Assembly: GCF_002954385.1 (NCBI RefSeq)
Contig: NZ_MQVY01000002.1
Location: 539,690-603,689 of the forward strand
Source: Tenacibaculum sp. SG-28
GTDB taxonomy: Bacteria; Bacteroidota; Bacteroidia; Flavobacteriales; Flavobacteriaceae
Direction: 5' to 3'
DNA length: 64,000 nucleotides
Positions 38,009 through 47,368 of the stretch are shown here, piece by piece. The number at the start of each line of letters is the position of its first letter. The stretch's first letter is position 1. The translations under genes and the position numbers were made by a program. Under the pieces are notes generated by a model, which saw nothing but the letters and a program-made list of their open reading frames with translations, searched no databases and had not been told where the DNA came from.

Positions 38009-39228
38009 AAAAAGCATATAATTACAGTTTTTTGGGCATTGCAACCTTCCCTTTATTCAGTATAAAAACCGCAACAAAATTTATAGCCTTATGGGTACTA
38101 TTTTCTATCATTATCCTTCTAAAAGAGAAAAGTTGGCGCTCTTTAAGAAAGACGGATATTAAATCTATTTTTATATTGTCGACCTTTTATTTAGTGTTGC
38201 TTGGTAATTATTTTTTTTCTGGATTTGATGCTTCTGTTTTAAAATTTTTAGAAACAGATGCCTTGTTTATCGTTTTTCCGTTATTTATATTTATAAATCG
38301 AGAATATTTTGGAAAAGAAACACTTCAAAGAAGTCTCGTTGTGTTTTTTTTAGCAAATACCATGCTTGCTTTAATTTGTTGGGCGAAAGTATACAGTATT
38401 GGGTATACCGAATTGGCGGCAGAAAATAATTTTTATAAACCAACATTTAGAAACTTATTTTCAGATACTTCAGGCATTCATTTACCGTATCTAGGTTTAC
38501 TCTTTACCTTTTCTATTTTTATTGGTATTTTTTGGGTACGTAAAGCAAAGGGGAAAGTATATGCCAAGGCTATGGTTATTTTAATTTGCTTAGTACTTTT
38601 ACTATCCATTGCTACTTTTTCGGCGCGAATGTCGCTTATTTCTTTTCTAGCAATTAGTATTTATATTTTACTGTGCACTTTAAGCGGTATTAAGCAAAAA
38701 GTTTTAGGAATAGTAATAATGCTATCACTTGGTGCTTTAATCGTATTTACAACCCCTATTAAAAGTCGAATTGATGGTGCTTTAGATAATTTTTCTTTAC
38801 CTAGTCTTGCACAAAATGACACCCCACATGAGGTTAATTTACGATATGGAATTTATTATTGTACCATTCAAAACATAAAAGAGAATTTCTTTTTTGGAGT
38901 AGGGAAGCAAAATTCACAAGATAAATTACAGGCGTGTTACAATACATTTACCTATTCGGGAGTTAATGATTTTACAAAAGTTACTTATAATTCCCATAAT
39001 CAATATTTGGATGTATTTTTAGCATATGGATTTTTCGGTTTCCTAATTATAACGGTATCTTTTTTCTGTGGTTTTTTTGTAAGGCCAAATTTACTTTATT
39101 CCGTATTTTTACTCCTTATAGCTATGGCTTTATTAACTGAAAATATATTTGATAGACAAGTTGGTGTGATGTTTTATACACTTTTCAACACCTTGTTTTT
39201 TTTGAATCAAAATAGAATACATAATTAG
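37999..39228 (+). CDS. Second O-antigen ligase/polymerase-like membrane protein
   Basis: 409 residues, about 11 membrane segments, with the O-antigen ligase-type loop containing YYCTIQNIKENFFFGVGKQNSQD and YNSHNQYLDVFLAYGFFG, where the HNQYL pattern is characteristic of the Wzy_C/WaaL family. Together with 35591-36870 this gives two polymerase/ligase candidates; I cannot say which is Wzy. It abuts the next glycosyltransferase (stop TAG then ATG at 39229). Confidence 0.83.
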   Translation: MYLKKAYNYSFLGIATFPLFSIKTATKFIALWVLFSIIILLKEKSWRSLRKTDIKSIFILSTFYLVLLGNYFFSGFDASVLKFLETDALFIVFPLFIFINREYFGKETLQRSLVVFFLANTMLALICWAKVYSIGYTELAAENNFYKPTFRNLFSDTSGIHLPYLGLLFTFSIFIGIFWVRKAKGKVYAKAMVILICLVLLLSIATFSARMSLISFLAISIYILLCTLSGIKQKVLGIVIMLSLGALIVFTTPIKSRIDGALDNFSLPSLAQNDTPHEVNLRYGIYYCTIQNIKENFFFGVGKQNSQDKLQACYNTFTYSGVNDFTKVTYNSHNQYLDVFLAYGFFGFLIITVSFFCGFFVRPNLLYSVFLLLIAMALLTENIFDRQVGVMFYTLFNTLFFLNQNRIHN

Positions 39229-40337
39229 ATGAAAAAAGCATTGGTACACGATTGGTTTTACACTTACGGTGGCGGCGAAAAGGTGGTGGAATCTATTACC
39301 AATATTTGGGAAGATTTTGACTTTTTTTCTATTGTAGATTATCTGTCGGATTCAGATCGATTAGAAATCCTTAAAGGAAAACACAGCACCCCAAGTTTCA
39401 TTCAAAAATTACCCACTGCCAAAAAGAACCATCGAAAGTTCCTTCAATTGTTCCCTTTGGCTATTGAGAGTTTTGACTTAAGCAACTATGATTTGGTAAT
39501 TTCTTCCTCTTCTTCTGTTGCAAAAGGAGTTTTAACACACCAAAACCAATTGCATATTTGTTATTGTCACTCTCCAATGCGATATGCATGGAACCTTCAT
39601 TTTGATTATCTCAAGAGTAAAGGACTAACCAAGGGAGTAAAAGGGTTTTATGCAAAATATGTTTTGCATAAAATGAGAAGCTGGGATTTTATGAATAGTA
39701 ATAGAGTGGATTTTTTTATTGCGAACTCGGAGTATATTGCAAAAAGAATCCAAAAAATATACAATCGAGAGGCAACAGTTATATATCCACCAGTAGATAC
39801 GGACGCCTTTCAATTGCACACCGAAAAGGAAGAATATTATGTCGCTGCATCCAGACTGGTTTCTTATAAAAAAACAGATGTAATTATAAGAGCTTTTAAC
39901 AAAATACCAGATAAAAAGCTACTAGTTATTGGCGATGGACCAGAGATGAAATACCTAAAAAAATCGCCAAAAACAATGTTTCTTTTTTAGGAAAAACAAC
40001 ACGAGAAAAGATGGTTACACTTTTACAAAGAGCGAAAGCCATAGTGTACGCAGCCGATGAAGATTTTGGGATTTTACCAGTAGAGGCACAAAGTTGTGGA
40101 ACTCCAGTAATTGCCTTTAAAAAAGGGGGGCTCCTAGAAACAGTAATTGAAAACAAAACTGGTGTTTTTTTTAACAAACAACACGCAGACGCTATTGTAT
40201 CAGCAGTTGAGGTTTTTGAAACCAAAGAGTTTTCTCCTACATTGATACGTGAAAATGCTCTTCGGTTTAGTAAAGATCGTTTTGAAAAAGAATTGAAGGT
40301 ATTCGTAGAAGAAAAAATTACTGAATTTTACCATTGA
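39229..40337 (+). CDS. Family 4 glycosyltransferase, split by one frameshift
   Basis: Frames 39229-39990 and 40011-40337 join to about 369 residues when one A is added at the A7 tract 39957-39963 (MKYLKK continues as IAKNNVSFLGKTT). The N-terminal part (ALVHDWFYTYGGGEKVVESI) and the late DEDFGILPVEAQSCGTPVIAFKKGG, with the catalytic Glu of the E-x7-E motif, are typical of WbaZ/GT4 mannosyl-type enzymes. The stop overlaps the following ATG-like start region by 4 bases. Probably intact in the real genome. Confidence 0.85.
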
Positions 40338-41688
40338 AAAAGCGCTATTCTAAATACATAAATTTACTATTCCTTCTAGCGGATATACTTACGATACTTG
40401 TTATTGGCTACAGTATCCATGAACCAGAGTATTTTAATCGCTATTTTATAAGTTACGCGATACTATTTTGGCTTATTGCTGGCTTTATTACTAAATTTTA
40501 TAAAGTATTTAGGTTTACCTCCACCTTTAAAGTTATAAGTCTTTTAGCAACCCAGTTTTCTTTGTTTGCATTGGGGTATTTTTCTTATTTTACGATTTTT
40601 AGAGAAGGTGTTGTAATTAATAGCCAAACCAAGGTGCTAACCTTACTATTTACGGTAGTAAGCTCTGTAAAGTTTATCGGGTTTTTTCTTCTGAGAAGGT
40701 ACCGAACTTTTGGAAATAATTATCGAAAAGTTGTTGTTTTAGGGCAGGATAGTTCTGTAAAAAAAATGACAACCATGTTTCAAGAAGACAAAGAGTTAGG
40801 TTACCAATACGAAGGCTATTTTTCAGATGAAAAAAGAAAAGTAAATTTTACTTAGGAAAGATCGCTACCGTGCCGACTTATGTTTTGGAAAAAAATATAG
40901 ATGAGATCTATTGTTCCCAAAAAGAAATATCTCCGGAGCAATTAAAAAAAATAACCCGATTCGCAACAAAATACAATAGAGTTGTAAAGATAATTCCTAA
41001 TGCAGATGAGCTGTTTAATAAGAATGTAAAAAACGAATATTACGGAGATACAACTTTGGTGCTTAAAGTTAAACAATTGCCTTTTGAGGTGATAGATAAT
41101 AGAATTATAAAGCGCATATTCGATATCATTTTTTCTATTTTTATCTGCATATTTGTGTTGTCATGGTTATATCCTATCATATTTTTATTGGTAAAAATAG
41201 AATCTAAAGGTCCGGTAATTTTTAAGCAAGTACGGGAGGGTTTAAACGGTACTTCCTTCGTGTGTTATAAATTTAGGTCTATGTATGTAAATTCCGATCA
41301 AAATACGATGCATGCCAGTGTACATGACTCTAGAGTAACAAAAGTAGGGGCATTTATGCGTAAAACAAGTATCGATGAATTCCCGCAATTTTTGAATGTT
41401 CTTTCGGGAGCAATGAGTGTAGTGGGTCCTAGACCTCATATTGAAAAATTTGCATTAGAGTACCAGAAAGATGTCGATAACTATATCGCAAGGCACGATG
41501 TGAAACCAGGGATAACAGGTTTGGCGCAGGTGAGTGGTTACAGAGGTGAAATACAGAAAAAATCGGATATTAAAAACAGGGTTCGACTCGATATTTTTTA
41601 TATTGAAAATTGGTCTTTGGCGCTAGATCTTAAAATTATATTTAAGACAATATTTAGTGTTTTTAGGGGAGATGAAAAAGCTTATTAA
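40334..41688 (+). CDS. Polyprenyl glycosylphosphotransferase (initiating sugar transferase), split by one frameshift
   Basis: Frames 40334-40855 and 40870-41688 join to about 451 residues when one T is added at the T4 tract 40846-40849 (KVNF continues as [12 protein letters not shown]). The N-terminal half has four membrane segments and a CoA-binding-like region (KVVVLGQDS). The C-terminal bacterial sugar transferase domain has [34 protein letters not shown] and [22 protein letters not shown]. It puts the first sugar phosphate on undecaprenyl phosphate. It is late in the cluster despite acting first. Confidence 0.86.
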
Positions 41689-41690
41689 AA

Positions 41691-42443
41691 ATGCAGAAGC
41701 TCAAAATAACTTGTAGTATTGTAATTTTTGAGGAAAAGTTTTCGGTTCTTGAAAAAGCAATTACTAGTTTCTTGAACCTTCCTTTTTCTAAAAAGTTATT
41801 TATTATAGACAATTCTAAAGAAGCTAAATTTGACTTCTCACATCCTTGTTTAGAGTATATAAAGAACTCGAGTAATATTGGTTTTGGAAATGGGCATAAT
41901 GTAATATTAGACACCCTTAAAGATCTTTCTGAATTTCATTTAATTCTCAATCCTGATGTCGCCTTTGAACCGCGGATTTTCGAAGAATTGATTTTAAAGT
42001 TTTCTACTACAGATTCCCTCGGGATAATCGCGCCTAAAGTATTATTTCCGGATGGGAAACTACAATATACCTGTAGGAAAAACCCTACGGTAAAAGAGAT
42101 GGTGTCCAGAAGATTAGGTCTTTTTAAAAACTATACGCATCAAATGGAATATAGAGATCGCGATTTGTCTCTTTCATTTCATCCAGAGTTTATTCATGGT
42201 TGTTTTCTACTTTTTAAAACCGAAGATTTTATCGGTATTAATGGTTTTGATACACGGTATTTTTTATACCTAGAGGACGCTGATATCTGTAGAGAAATGA
42301 TCGCCCGAGGAAAACAAATACTCTACTATCCAAACGTTGCAATTACCCATATACACAGGAAGGGTTCTGCTACAAGTTATAAGCTCTTTTTCTACCACCT
42401 CTCCTCTGCTGTAAAATATTTTAAAAAATGGGGAATATTTTGA
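41691..42443 (+). CDS. Family 2 glycosyltransferase
   Basis: 250 residues, a GT-A protein beginning KITCSIVIFEEKFSVLEKAITSFL, with FHLILNPDVAFEP (nucleotide binding) and RYFLYLEDADICREM. It starts 2 bases after the sugar transferase gene and is the last of the polysaccharide genes before purD. Acceptor and donor are not deducible. Confidence 0.86.
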   Translation: MQKLKITCSIVIFEEKFSVLEKAITSFLNLPFSKKLFIIDNSKEAKFDFSHPCLEYIKNSSNIGFGNGHNVILDTLKDLSEFHLILNPDVAFEPRIFEELILKFSTTDSLGIIAPKVLFPDGKLQYTCRKNPTVKEMVSRRLGLFKNYTHQMEYRDRDLSLSFHPEFIHGCFLLFKTEDFIGINGFDTRYFLYLEDADICREMIARGKQILYYPNVAITHIHRKGSATSYKLFFYHLSSAVKYFKKWGIF

Positions 42444-42494
42444 TAGAACCGATTTTCACACCCTATATTTGTAACGACAAAACAGAACACAACA

Positions 42495-43769
42495 ATGAAT
42501 ATTTTAATTTTAGGTTCAGGAGGAAGAGAGCATGCCTTTGCTAAAAAAATTGCAGAGAGCGATAAAGTTTCGCGACTATTTGTCGCACCCGGTAATGCGG
42601 GTACTGCTACAATAGCGACCAACGTAGCTATAAACCCAACAGATTTTGAATCCGTAAAGGCACTAGTTTTAGAGAATGCTATATCTATGGTAATTGTTGG
42701 CCCGGAGGCACCATTGGTGGCAGGAGTACACGATTTTTTTGTAGCAGACGAAATGTTAAAGCACGTGTCAGTTATTGGTCCCAAAAAAGATGGTGCTCTA
42801 TTAGAAGGAAGTAAAGACTACTCGAAGCAGTTTATGGAGAAACATCAAATTCCAACTGCAAAGTATCAATCATTTACCGCGGAAACTTTAGAAGCAGGAA
42901 AGAAATTTTTAGAGACTTTTTCTCCTCCGTATGTTTTAAAAGCAGACGGACTAGCTGCAGGAAAAGGAGTTTTGATTATTGATGATTTAGAGGAGGCGAG
43001 AAGCGAATTAGAGGAAATGCTCAGCAATGAAAAATTTGGAGTAGCCTCTTCTACCGTCGTAATTGAAGAGTTTTTAGATGGTATAGAATTATCTGTATTT
43101 GTCTTAACAGATGGAATTAATTACAAAGTATTACCCTCAGCTAAGGATTATAAAAGAATTGGAGAAGGGGATACTGGTTTAAATACCGGAGGAATGGGAG
43201 CTATTTCACCAGTTCCTTTTGCAGATGATGATTTTCTTCAAAAAGTAGAAGAACGCGTGATTAAACCTACAATAAATGGACTACAGAAAGACGCTATAGA
43301 TTATCGAGGGTTTATCTTTATTGGGTTAATGAATGTGAATGGAGACCCTTATGTCATTGAATATAACGTTAGAATGGGCGATCCTGAAACCGAGGTAGTG
43401 CTACCTAGAATTGCCTCAGATTTAGTAGACTTGTTCGAAGGAGTTGCGACACAAAAATTAGCCGATAAATCTTATGAAGTAAGCTCGCAAACTGCTGCAA
43501 CAGTAATGTTAGTTTCGGGTGGATATCCGGAGGCATATGAGAAAGGAAAATTAATAACAGGCGCAGATACTATTGAAGATTCCATTGTATACCATGCAGG
43601 TACCGCGTTACAAGGTAATCAAGTAGTTACCAATGGCGGTAGGGTGATGGCTATAACTTCTTTAGGGGATACCATACAAGAGGCCTTGAATAAAACATAT
43701 GCAAACATCGAAACTATTTCTTTTGAAAAGATGAATTTCAGAAAAGATATCGGTTTTGACTTAGTGTAA
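42495..43769 (+). CDS. purD: Phosphoribosylamine-glycine ligase
   Basis: 424 residues, full length. It has the N-terminal MNILILGSGGREHAFAKKI, the ATP-grasp core (KADGLAAGKGVLI, EEFLDGIELSVFVLTDG) and the C-terminal YNVRMGDPETEVVLPR signature. It makes GAR in purine synthesis. It is separated from the polysaccharide genes by about 50 bases and ends at a bidirectional terminator shared with the convergent RNase G gene. Confidence 0.97.
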   Translation: MNILILGSGGREHAFAKKIAESDKVSRLFVAPGNAGTATIATNVAINPTDFESVKALVLENAISMVIVGPEAPLVAGVHDFFVADEMLKHVSVIGPKKDGALLEGSKDYSKQFMEKHQIPTAKYQSFTAETLEAGKKFLETFSPPYVLKADGLAAGKGVLIIDDLEEARSELEEMLSNEKFGVASSTVVIEEFLDGIELSVFVLTDGINYKVLPSAKDYKRIGEGDTGLNTGGMGAISPVPFADDDFLQKVEERVIKPTINGLQKDAIDYRGFIFIGLMNVNGDPYVIEYNVRMGDPETEVVLPRIASDLVDLFEGVATQKLADKSYEVSSQTAATVMLVSGGYPEAYEKGKLITGADTIEDSIVYHAGTALQGNQVVTNGGRVMAITSLGDTIQEALNKTYANIETISFEKMNFRKDIGFDLV

Positions 43770-43787
43770 AAAATAGATGTGAAGATA

Positions 43788-43820
43788 AAAAAACCCTTTC
43801 TTTTATAGAAAGGGTTTTTT
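43788..43820. terminator. Bidirectional terminator between purD and RNase G
   Basis: A perfect 14-base stem (AAAAAACCCTTTCT at 43788-43801 with its complement at 43807-43820) and a 5-base loop gives T runs in both directions, serving convergent purD and the ribonuclease gene. Confidence 0.88.
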
Positions 43821-43841
43821 ATTTCATAATAAGATTAAACC

Positions 43842-45383
43842 TTACTTACTTTTAGGTTTTTTAAAATAAAACTTATACTGTAAGTATTGGTAGGCATCTC
43901 GAGGTAATATTTTAATCCACTTTTTGTGTTTTAAGAACCATTTAAAGCGAATGGAATTTATACCATTAGTTAAATAACCAGCAATAAAAGGATGAACATT
44001 TAACGTAATGTTCTTATAGTTTTTATCACTATTTATAATGCGCTCTAGTTCCGCTTCCATTTTGTCTAACAATACAACAGGAGCTTCAACTTCTCCATTT
44101 TTATTTGGATTTGGTTCTCTTGTTTTGATGTGTAATTCAGGTCGTACACGCTGTCTTGTAATCTGCACTAATCCAAATTTACTTGGAGGCAGAATTTTGT
44201 GTTTTGTGCGATCAAACGACATAGCTTCTTTTAAAAACTGAAAGAGTTTTTGTCTGTTTTCGGCACTTTTCATGTCAATAAAGTCAACTACAATAATTCC
44301 TCCCATATCTCTTAATTGCAATTGTCTTGCAATCTCTGCAGCGGCAATTAGATTTACTTCAAGGGCAGTTTCTTCCTGACTCAATGCTTTATTGGAACGA
44401 TTTCCGCTATTAACGTCAATAACGTGCAGTGCTTCGGTATGTTCAATTACCAAATATGCTCCTTTACTCATAGAAACCGTTTTTCCGAACGATGTTTTTA
44501 TCTGTCTTTCGATACCATATTTTTCAAATATTGGTGTTTGTGCCTTGTGTAGTTTCACTATTTTTTCTTTTTCAGGATAAATTTCTTGTAAGTATTCTTT
44601 AATTTCTACTTTTAAGGCTTCATCGTTGGTTATAATGCTTGTAAAAGACTCATTCATTATATCTCTCAAAATAGAGGATGCTCTATTTAATTCACTGAGA
44701 ATTTTTGTTGGCGTGTTTGTGTTTGCAATACTTTTACACATCGTTTTCCAACGTTCTAGCGAATTTTGAAGATCTCTATCTAGTTCTGCTACTTTCTTAC
44801 CTTCAGCAACTGTTCGAAGAATAAGTCCAAAACCCTTTGGTTTTATACTTTTTGCTAATCTCTTTAAGCGTTCTTTTTCTTTGTTATCTTCTATTTTTTG
44901 AGAAACTGAAACTCGGTTAGAAAAAGGAACTAGGACTAAATATCTACCAGCAATGGAGAGCTCGGAACTTATTCGAGGTCCTTTGGTAGAAATGGGTTCT
45001 TTTACAACTTGTACTAATAAATTTTGACCTGATTTTAGTACGTCTTTGATTCCTCCGTTTTTATTGATATCTTCTTCAAAACGGAAGTTTTTTAAAGTGA
45101 ATTCTTTGTATTTACCTGTGCTTACCTTTTTAATGAATTTGTTTAAAGACTGCACTTGTGGTCCTAAATCGTGGTAGTGTAAAAAACCATCTTTAGGATA
45201 TCCAACGTTTACAAAAGCAGCATTAAGACCAGTCATTACCTTTCCTATTTTAGCAAGAAAAATATCTCCAACTGAAAAATTATTGTCGCTTGTTTCTTTG
45301 TTTAATTCAATAAGTTTACCATCTCTTAGTAAGGCAAAATCAATATCAGAAGAATTGGAACGAATTATTAATTCTGTTTTCAT
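43842..45383 (-). CDS. rng: Ribonuclease E/G family protein (RNase G type)
   Basis: 513 residues. The S1 domain occupies about 35-130 (GDIFLAKIGKVMTGLNAAFVNVG), followed by the RNase H-like and DNase-like core with GGIIVVDFIDMKSAENRQKL and GLVQITRQRVRPEL. No extended C-terminal scaffold as in RNase E, so RNase G type. It cuts single-stranded RNA, including rRNA precursors. It is downstream of the small COX24-like gene on the minus strand, separated by a terminator. Confidence 0.95.
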   Translation of the reverse strand: MKTELIIRSNSSDIDFALLRDGKLIELNKETSDNNFSVGDIFLAKIGKVMTGLNAAFVNVGYPKDGFLHYHDLGPQVQSLNKFIKKVSTGKYKEFTLKNFRFEEDINKNGGIKDVLKSGQNLLVQVVKEPISTKGPRISSELSIAGRYLVLVPFSNRVSVSQKIEDNKEKERLKRLAKSIKPKGFGLILRTVAEGKKVAELDRDLQNSLERWKTMCKSIANTNTPTKILSELNRASSILRDIMNESFTSIITNDEALKVEIKEYLQEIYPEKEKIVKLHKAQTPIFEKYGIERQIKTSFGKTVSMSKGAYLVIEHTEALHVIDVNSGNRSNKALSQEETALEVNLIAAAEIARQLQLRDMGGIIVVDFIDMKSAENRQKLFQFLKEAMSFDRTKHKILPPSKFGLVQITRQRVRPELHIKTREPNPNKNGEVEAPVVLLDKMEAELERIINSDKNYKNITLNVHPFIAGYLTNGINSIRFKWFLKHKKWIKILPRDAYQYLQYKFYFKKPKSK

Positions 45384-45514
45384 CTGAAAATAGTTTTTGT
45401 GCCTGCGTATTTGAATACGAAGACGGATTAAAATTTGTAAACAGGTATTTTAATACCATGTAAAAGGTGTTTAAACCTTTTTGTCAATGAACTTTTTAGC
45501 GTTTTAAGCAAACG

Positions 45515-45541
45515 AAAAAGTAAGCAATTGCTTACTTTTTC
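45515..45541. terminator. Palindromic terminator overlapping the COX24-like stop codon
   Basis: GAAAAAGTAAGCAATTGCTTACTTTTTC is a near-perfect palindrome with T-rich arms at both ends, and the small gene's TAA stop at 45532-45534 lies in one arm. It terminates that gene and separates it from the downstream RNase G gene. Confidence 0.75.
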
Positions 45542-45621
45542 TTATGACGGTTTGCTCTAGCTCTTTTCTTTCTTTTGTGTGTAGAGATTTTAGCTCTCTT
45601 TCTTTTTTTACCACTTGGCAT
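45532..45621 (-). CDS. AURKAIP1/COX24-like 29-residue basic ribosomal peptide
   Basis: A 29-codon gene starting MPSGKKRKRAKISTHKRKKR, ending NRHKKK. It matches the highly conserved tiny Bacteroidota protein of the AURKAIP1/COX24 family, related to mitochondrial mS38 and the mycobacterial bS22 small-subunit peptide. About half the residues are Lys or Arg. It presumably binds 16S rRNA in the small ribosomal subunit. It lies between HU and RNase G on the minus strand, with a terminator overlapping the stop codon. Too short for usual gene calling. Confidence 0.88.
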   Translation of the reverse strand: MPSGKKRKRAKISTHKRKKRARANRHKKK

Positions 45622-45680
45622 AATTATCGTATTTTAAAGAAAGTCGGTTGTAACGACTTTCACATTAATATTTGTTTTTA

Positions 45681-45971
45681 TTATTTTACAGCTACCTTAG
45701 TTTTAACTCCTTCTGTGAAAACTTTTGAAGGTTTAAAAGCTGGAATGTTGTGTGCAGGAATTTTAATAGTAGTATTTTTAGAAATATTTCTACCAGTTTT
45801 TTCTGCTCTTTTCTTAATGATGAAGCTTCCAAAACCTCTCAAATATACATTATCACCGCTTTCTAAAGAGTCTTTAACCTCTTCCATAAATGCTTCAACA
45901 ATTGCTAAAACATCTCCCTTTTCAATCCCACTCTTATCCGAAATCTTGGATACAATATCTGCTTTTGTCAT
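45681..45971 (-). CDS. HU/IHF-family DNA-binding protein
   Basis: 96 residues from the ATG at 45969-45971 (MTKADIVSKISDK); the longer frame from 46013 is unlikely. It has the HU dimer motif GFGSFIIKKRAEKTGRNI with the NP-type loop reading NTTIKIPAHNIPAFKPSKVF; the canonical NP dipeptide of the arm tip is replaced here by NT, as in some Bacteroidota HU paralogues. It is a nucleoid protein that bends DNA. A TATATTTG -7 box lies at 46011-46018. Confidence 0.93.
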   Translation of the reverse strand: MTKADIVSKISDKSGIEKGDVLAIVEAFMEEVKDSLESGDNVYLRGFGSFIIKKRAEKTGRNISKNTTIKIPAHNIPAFKPSKVFTEGVKTKVAVK

Positions 45972-46010
45972 TATAAATATGTTTTTTGTTTTCTTTAAAA
46001 TTTGAGCATG

Positions 46011-46018
46011 CAAATATA
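46011..46018 (-). promoter_or_regulatory. Candidate -7 box for the HU gene
   Basis: Minus strand TATATTTG exactly fits TAnnTTTG, 39 bases upstream of the HU ATG. Confidence 0.45.
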
Positions 46019-46164
46019 TGATAATTAATCTATTCCGGAAAAGTTAAATAGTTAAATCTTGAAAATTTTAATAAATCTCATTTGCTTCATAATCATTAGG
46101 TTATCTATTTTGTGCATTTTGATACCGCAAACCATAGTAAGCTATTCCTGTTGTTGCTACCAAT

Positions 46165-46236
46165 GGTTTTTCCTGAATTTTAATTTGAATAGCCAAACTG
46201 TATTCTTTCAGGAATGGTTTATACCAACAGTTTGGA
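46165..46236 (+). promoter_or_regulatory. Nested inverted repeats upstream of mutY
   Basis: The divergent HU-mutY gap contains CCAAACTG (46193-46200) with its complement CAGTTTGG (46228-46235), and TTCCTGAA / TTCAGGAA and GAATA / TATTC nested around it. They could form an RNA structure in the mutY leader or be a protein-binding site. I see no known regulator sequence. The ORF readable here on the plus strand (46059-46289) is not conserved-looking. Confidence 0.35.
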
Positions 46237-46288
46237 CGTATTGTATATTACAACAAAGAGTAATATTTTCGCATTATTATTTACAGTA

Positions 46289-47335
46289 ATGATATTTAAT
46301 AGAGAATTAACAAAATGGTATGTATCACACCAAAGAAATTTACCGTGGCGAAGCACTAAAAACCCATATTTCGTTTGGTTGAGTGAAATTATGCTGCAGC
46401 AAACTAAAGTTTCTCAGGGGTTACCATACTATCTTAAGTTTGTTGCTGTTTTTCCTACTGTATTTGATTTAGCAGATGCTTCAGAAAGTGAGGTTCTCAA
46501 GCTATGGCAAGGTCTAGGATACTATTCAAGAGCAAGAAACCTGCACCATACCGCCAAGTATGTTGCCACAGAATTAAATGGCGTTTTTCCAAATAATTAC
46601 AAGGGTTTGTTGCAGTTAAAAGGAGTGGGAGAGTATACAGCATCTGCCATTGCTTCTATATGTTATAAGGAACCTGTTGCAGTGGTTGATGGAAATGTCT
46701 ACCGCGTACTTGCCAGGGTTTTCGGGGTACATACCGCTACAAATTCTACTCAGGGTATTAAAGAATTTAAGCAGTTAGCTAATAGCCTTTTAGACGTAAA
46801 TGCTCCCGGTAATTACAACCAAGCAATCATGGACTTCGGCGCCATCCAATGCACACCGAAAAAACCAAAATGTACCACGTGTATTTATACACGAGATTGC
46901 TTTGCCTACCTAAATAATCAAATAGATGTTTTGCCCTTCAAAGAAAAAAAAGTAAAGGTTAAAAAGAGATATTTTAATTATTTAGTTACCGTTACACAAG
47001 ACAATACAACTATTATCGAAGAACGAAAGGGAAACGGTATTTGGCAAGGGTTATACCAATTTCCATTAGTAGAAGGATCGATGAAAATGTCACGACAAAT
47101 GATAGCCGAGTCTAGTGTGTATAGATCGTTGTTTCCAACCACTGCAGAAATTTCCTTATTTAACACAAAAGAAATTATACACAAACTTTCCCACCAACAT
47201 CTGCACACCCAATTCTGGATAGTCAAAACAAATACATTATCGGCTGCAAACCAATCTTGGCTTCACATACAGGAAAAACCTGTGCCTGTTTTGATTGCTA
47301 ACTTTTTAAGTGAATTTCTAAAAGAACGGCAGTAA
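46289..47335 (+). CDS. mutY: A/G-specific adenine glycosylase
   Basis: 348 residues from the ATG at 46289 (MIFNRELTKWY); the upstream in-frame start at 46214 adds a non-conserved tail. The helix-hairpin-helix LLQLKGVGEYTASAIASICY with catalytic Asp in VDGNVYRVLARVFGV, and the 4Fe-4S Cys set (CTPKKPKCTTCIYTRDC), are intact. The C-terminal MutT-like domain that recognises 8-oxoG is present. It removes A mispaired with 8-oxoG. First gene of mutY-ssb-gldE-gldD. The 270-base gap to HU is described separately. Confidence 0.95.
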   Translation: MIFNRELTKWYVSHQRNLPWRSTKNPYFVWLSEIMLQQTKVSQGLPYYLKFVAVFPTVFDLADASESEVLKLWQGLGYYSRARNLHHTAKYVATELNGVFPNNYKGLLQLKGVGEYTASAIASICYKEPVAVVDGNVYRVLARVFGVHTATNSTQGIKEFKQLANSLLDVNAPGNYNQAIMDFGAIQCTPKKPKCTTCIYTRDCFAYLNNQIDVLPFKEKKVKVKKRYFNYLVTVTQDNTTIIEERKGNGIWQGLYQFPLVEGSMKMSRQMIAESSVYRSLFPTTAEISLFNTKEIIHKLSHQHLHTQFWIVKTNTLSAANQSWLHIQEKPVPVLIANFLSEFLKERQ

Positions 47336-47340
47336 TTTTG

Positions 47341-47348
47341 TATATTTG
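47341..47348 (+). promoter_or_regulatory. Candidate -7 box for ssb
   Basis: TATATTTG is a perfect TAnnTTTG, 5 bases after the mutY stop and 20 bases before the ssb ATG, allowing ssb its own transcript. Confidence 0.45.
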
Positions 47349-47368
47349 AGATTACACAGAAGTAAACT

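Noticed and set aside
38553..38570. Another AAGGGGAAA-type sequence like that of the small transcripts
   Set aside because: It lies inside the coding region of a membrane protein without hairpin or promoter; chance match.
46059..46289. 76-residue ORF in the HU-mutY gap
   Set aside because: Cys- and Phe-rich composition unlike a real protein, overlaps the mutY leader structure, no conserved pattern.
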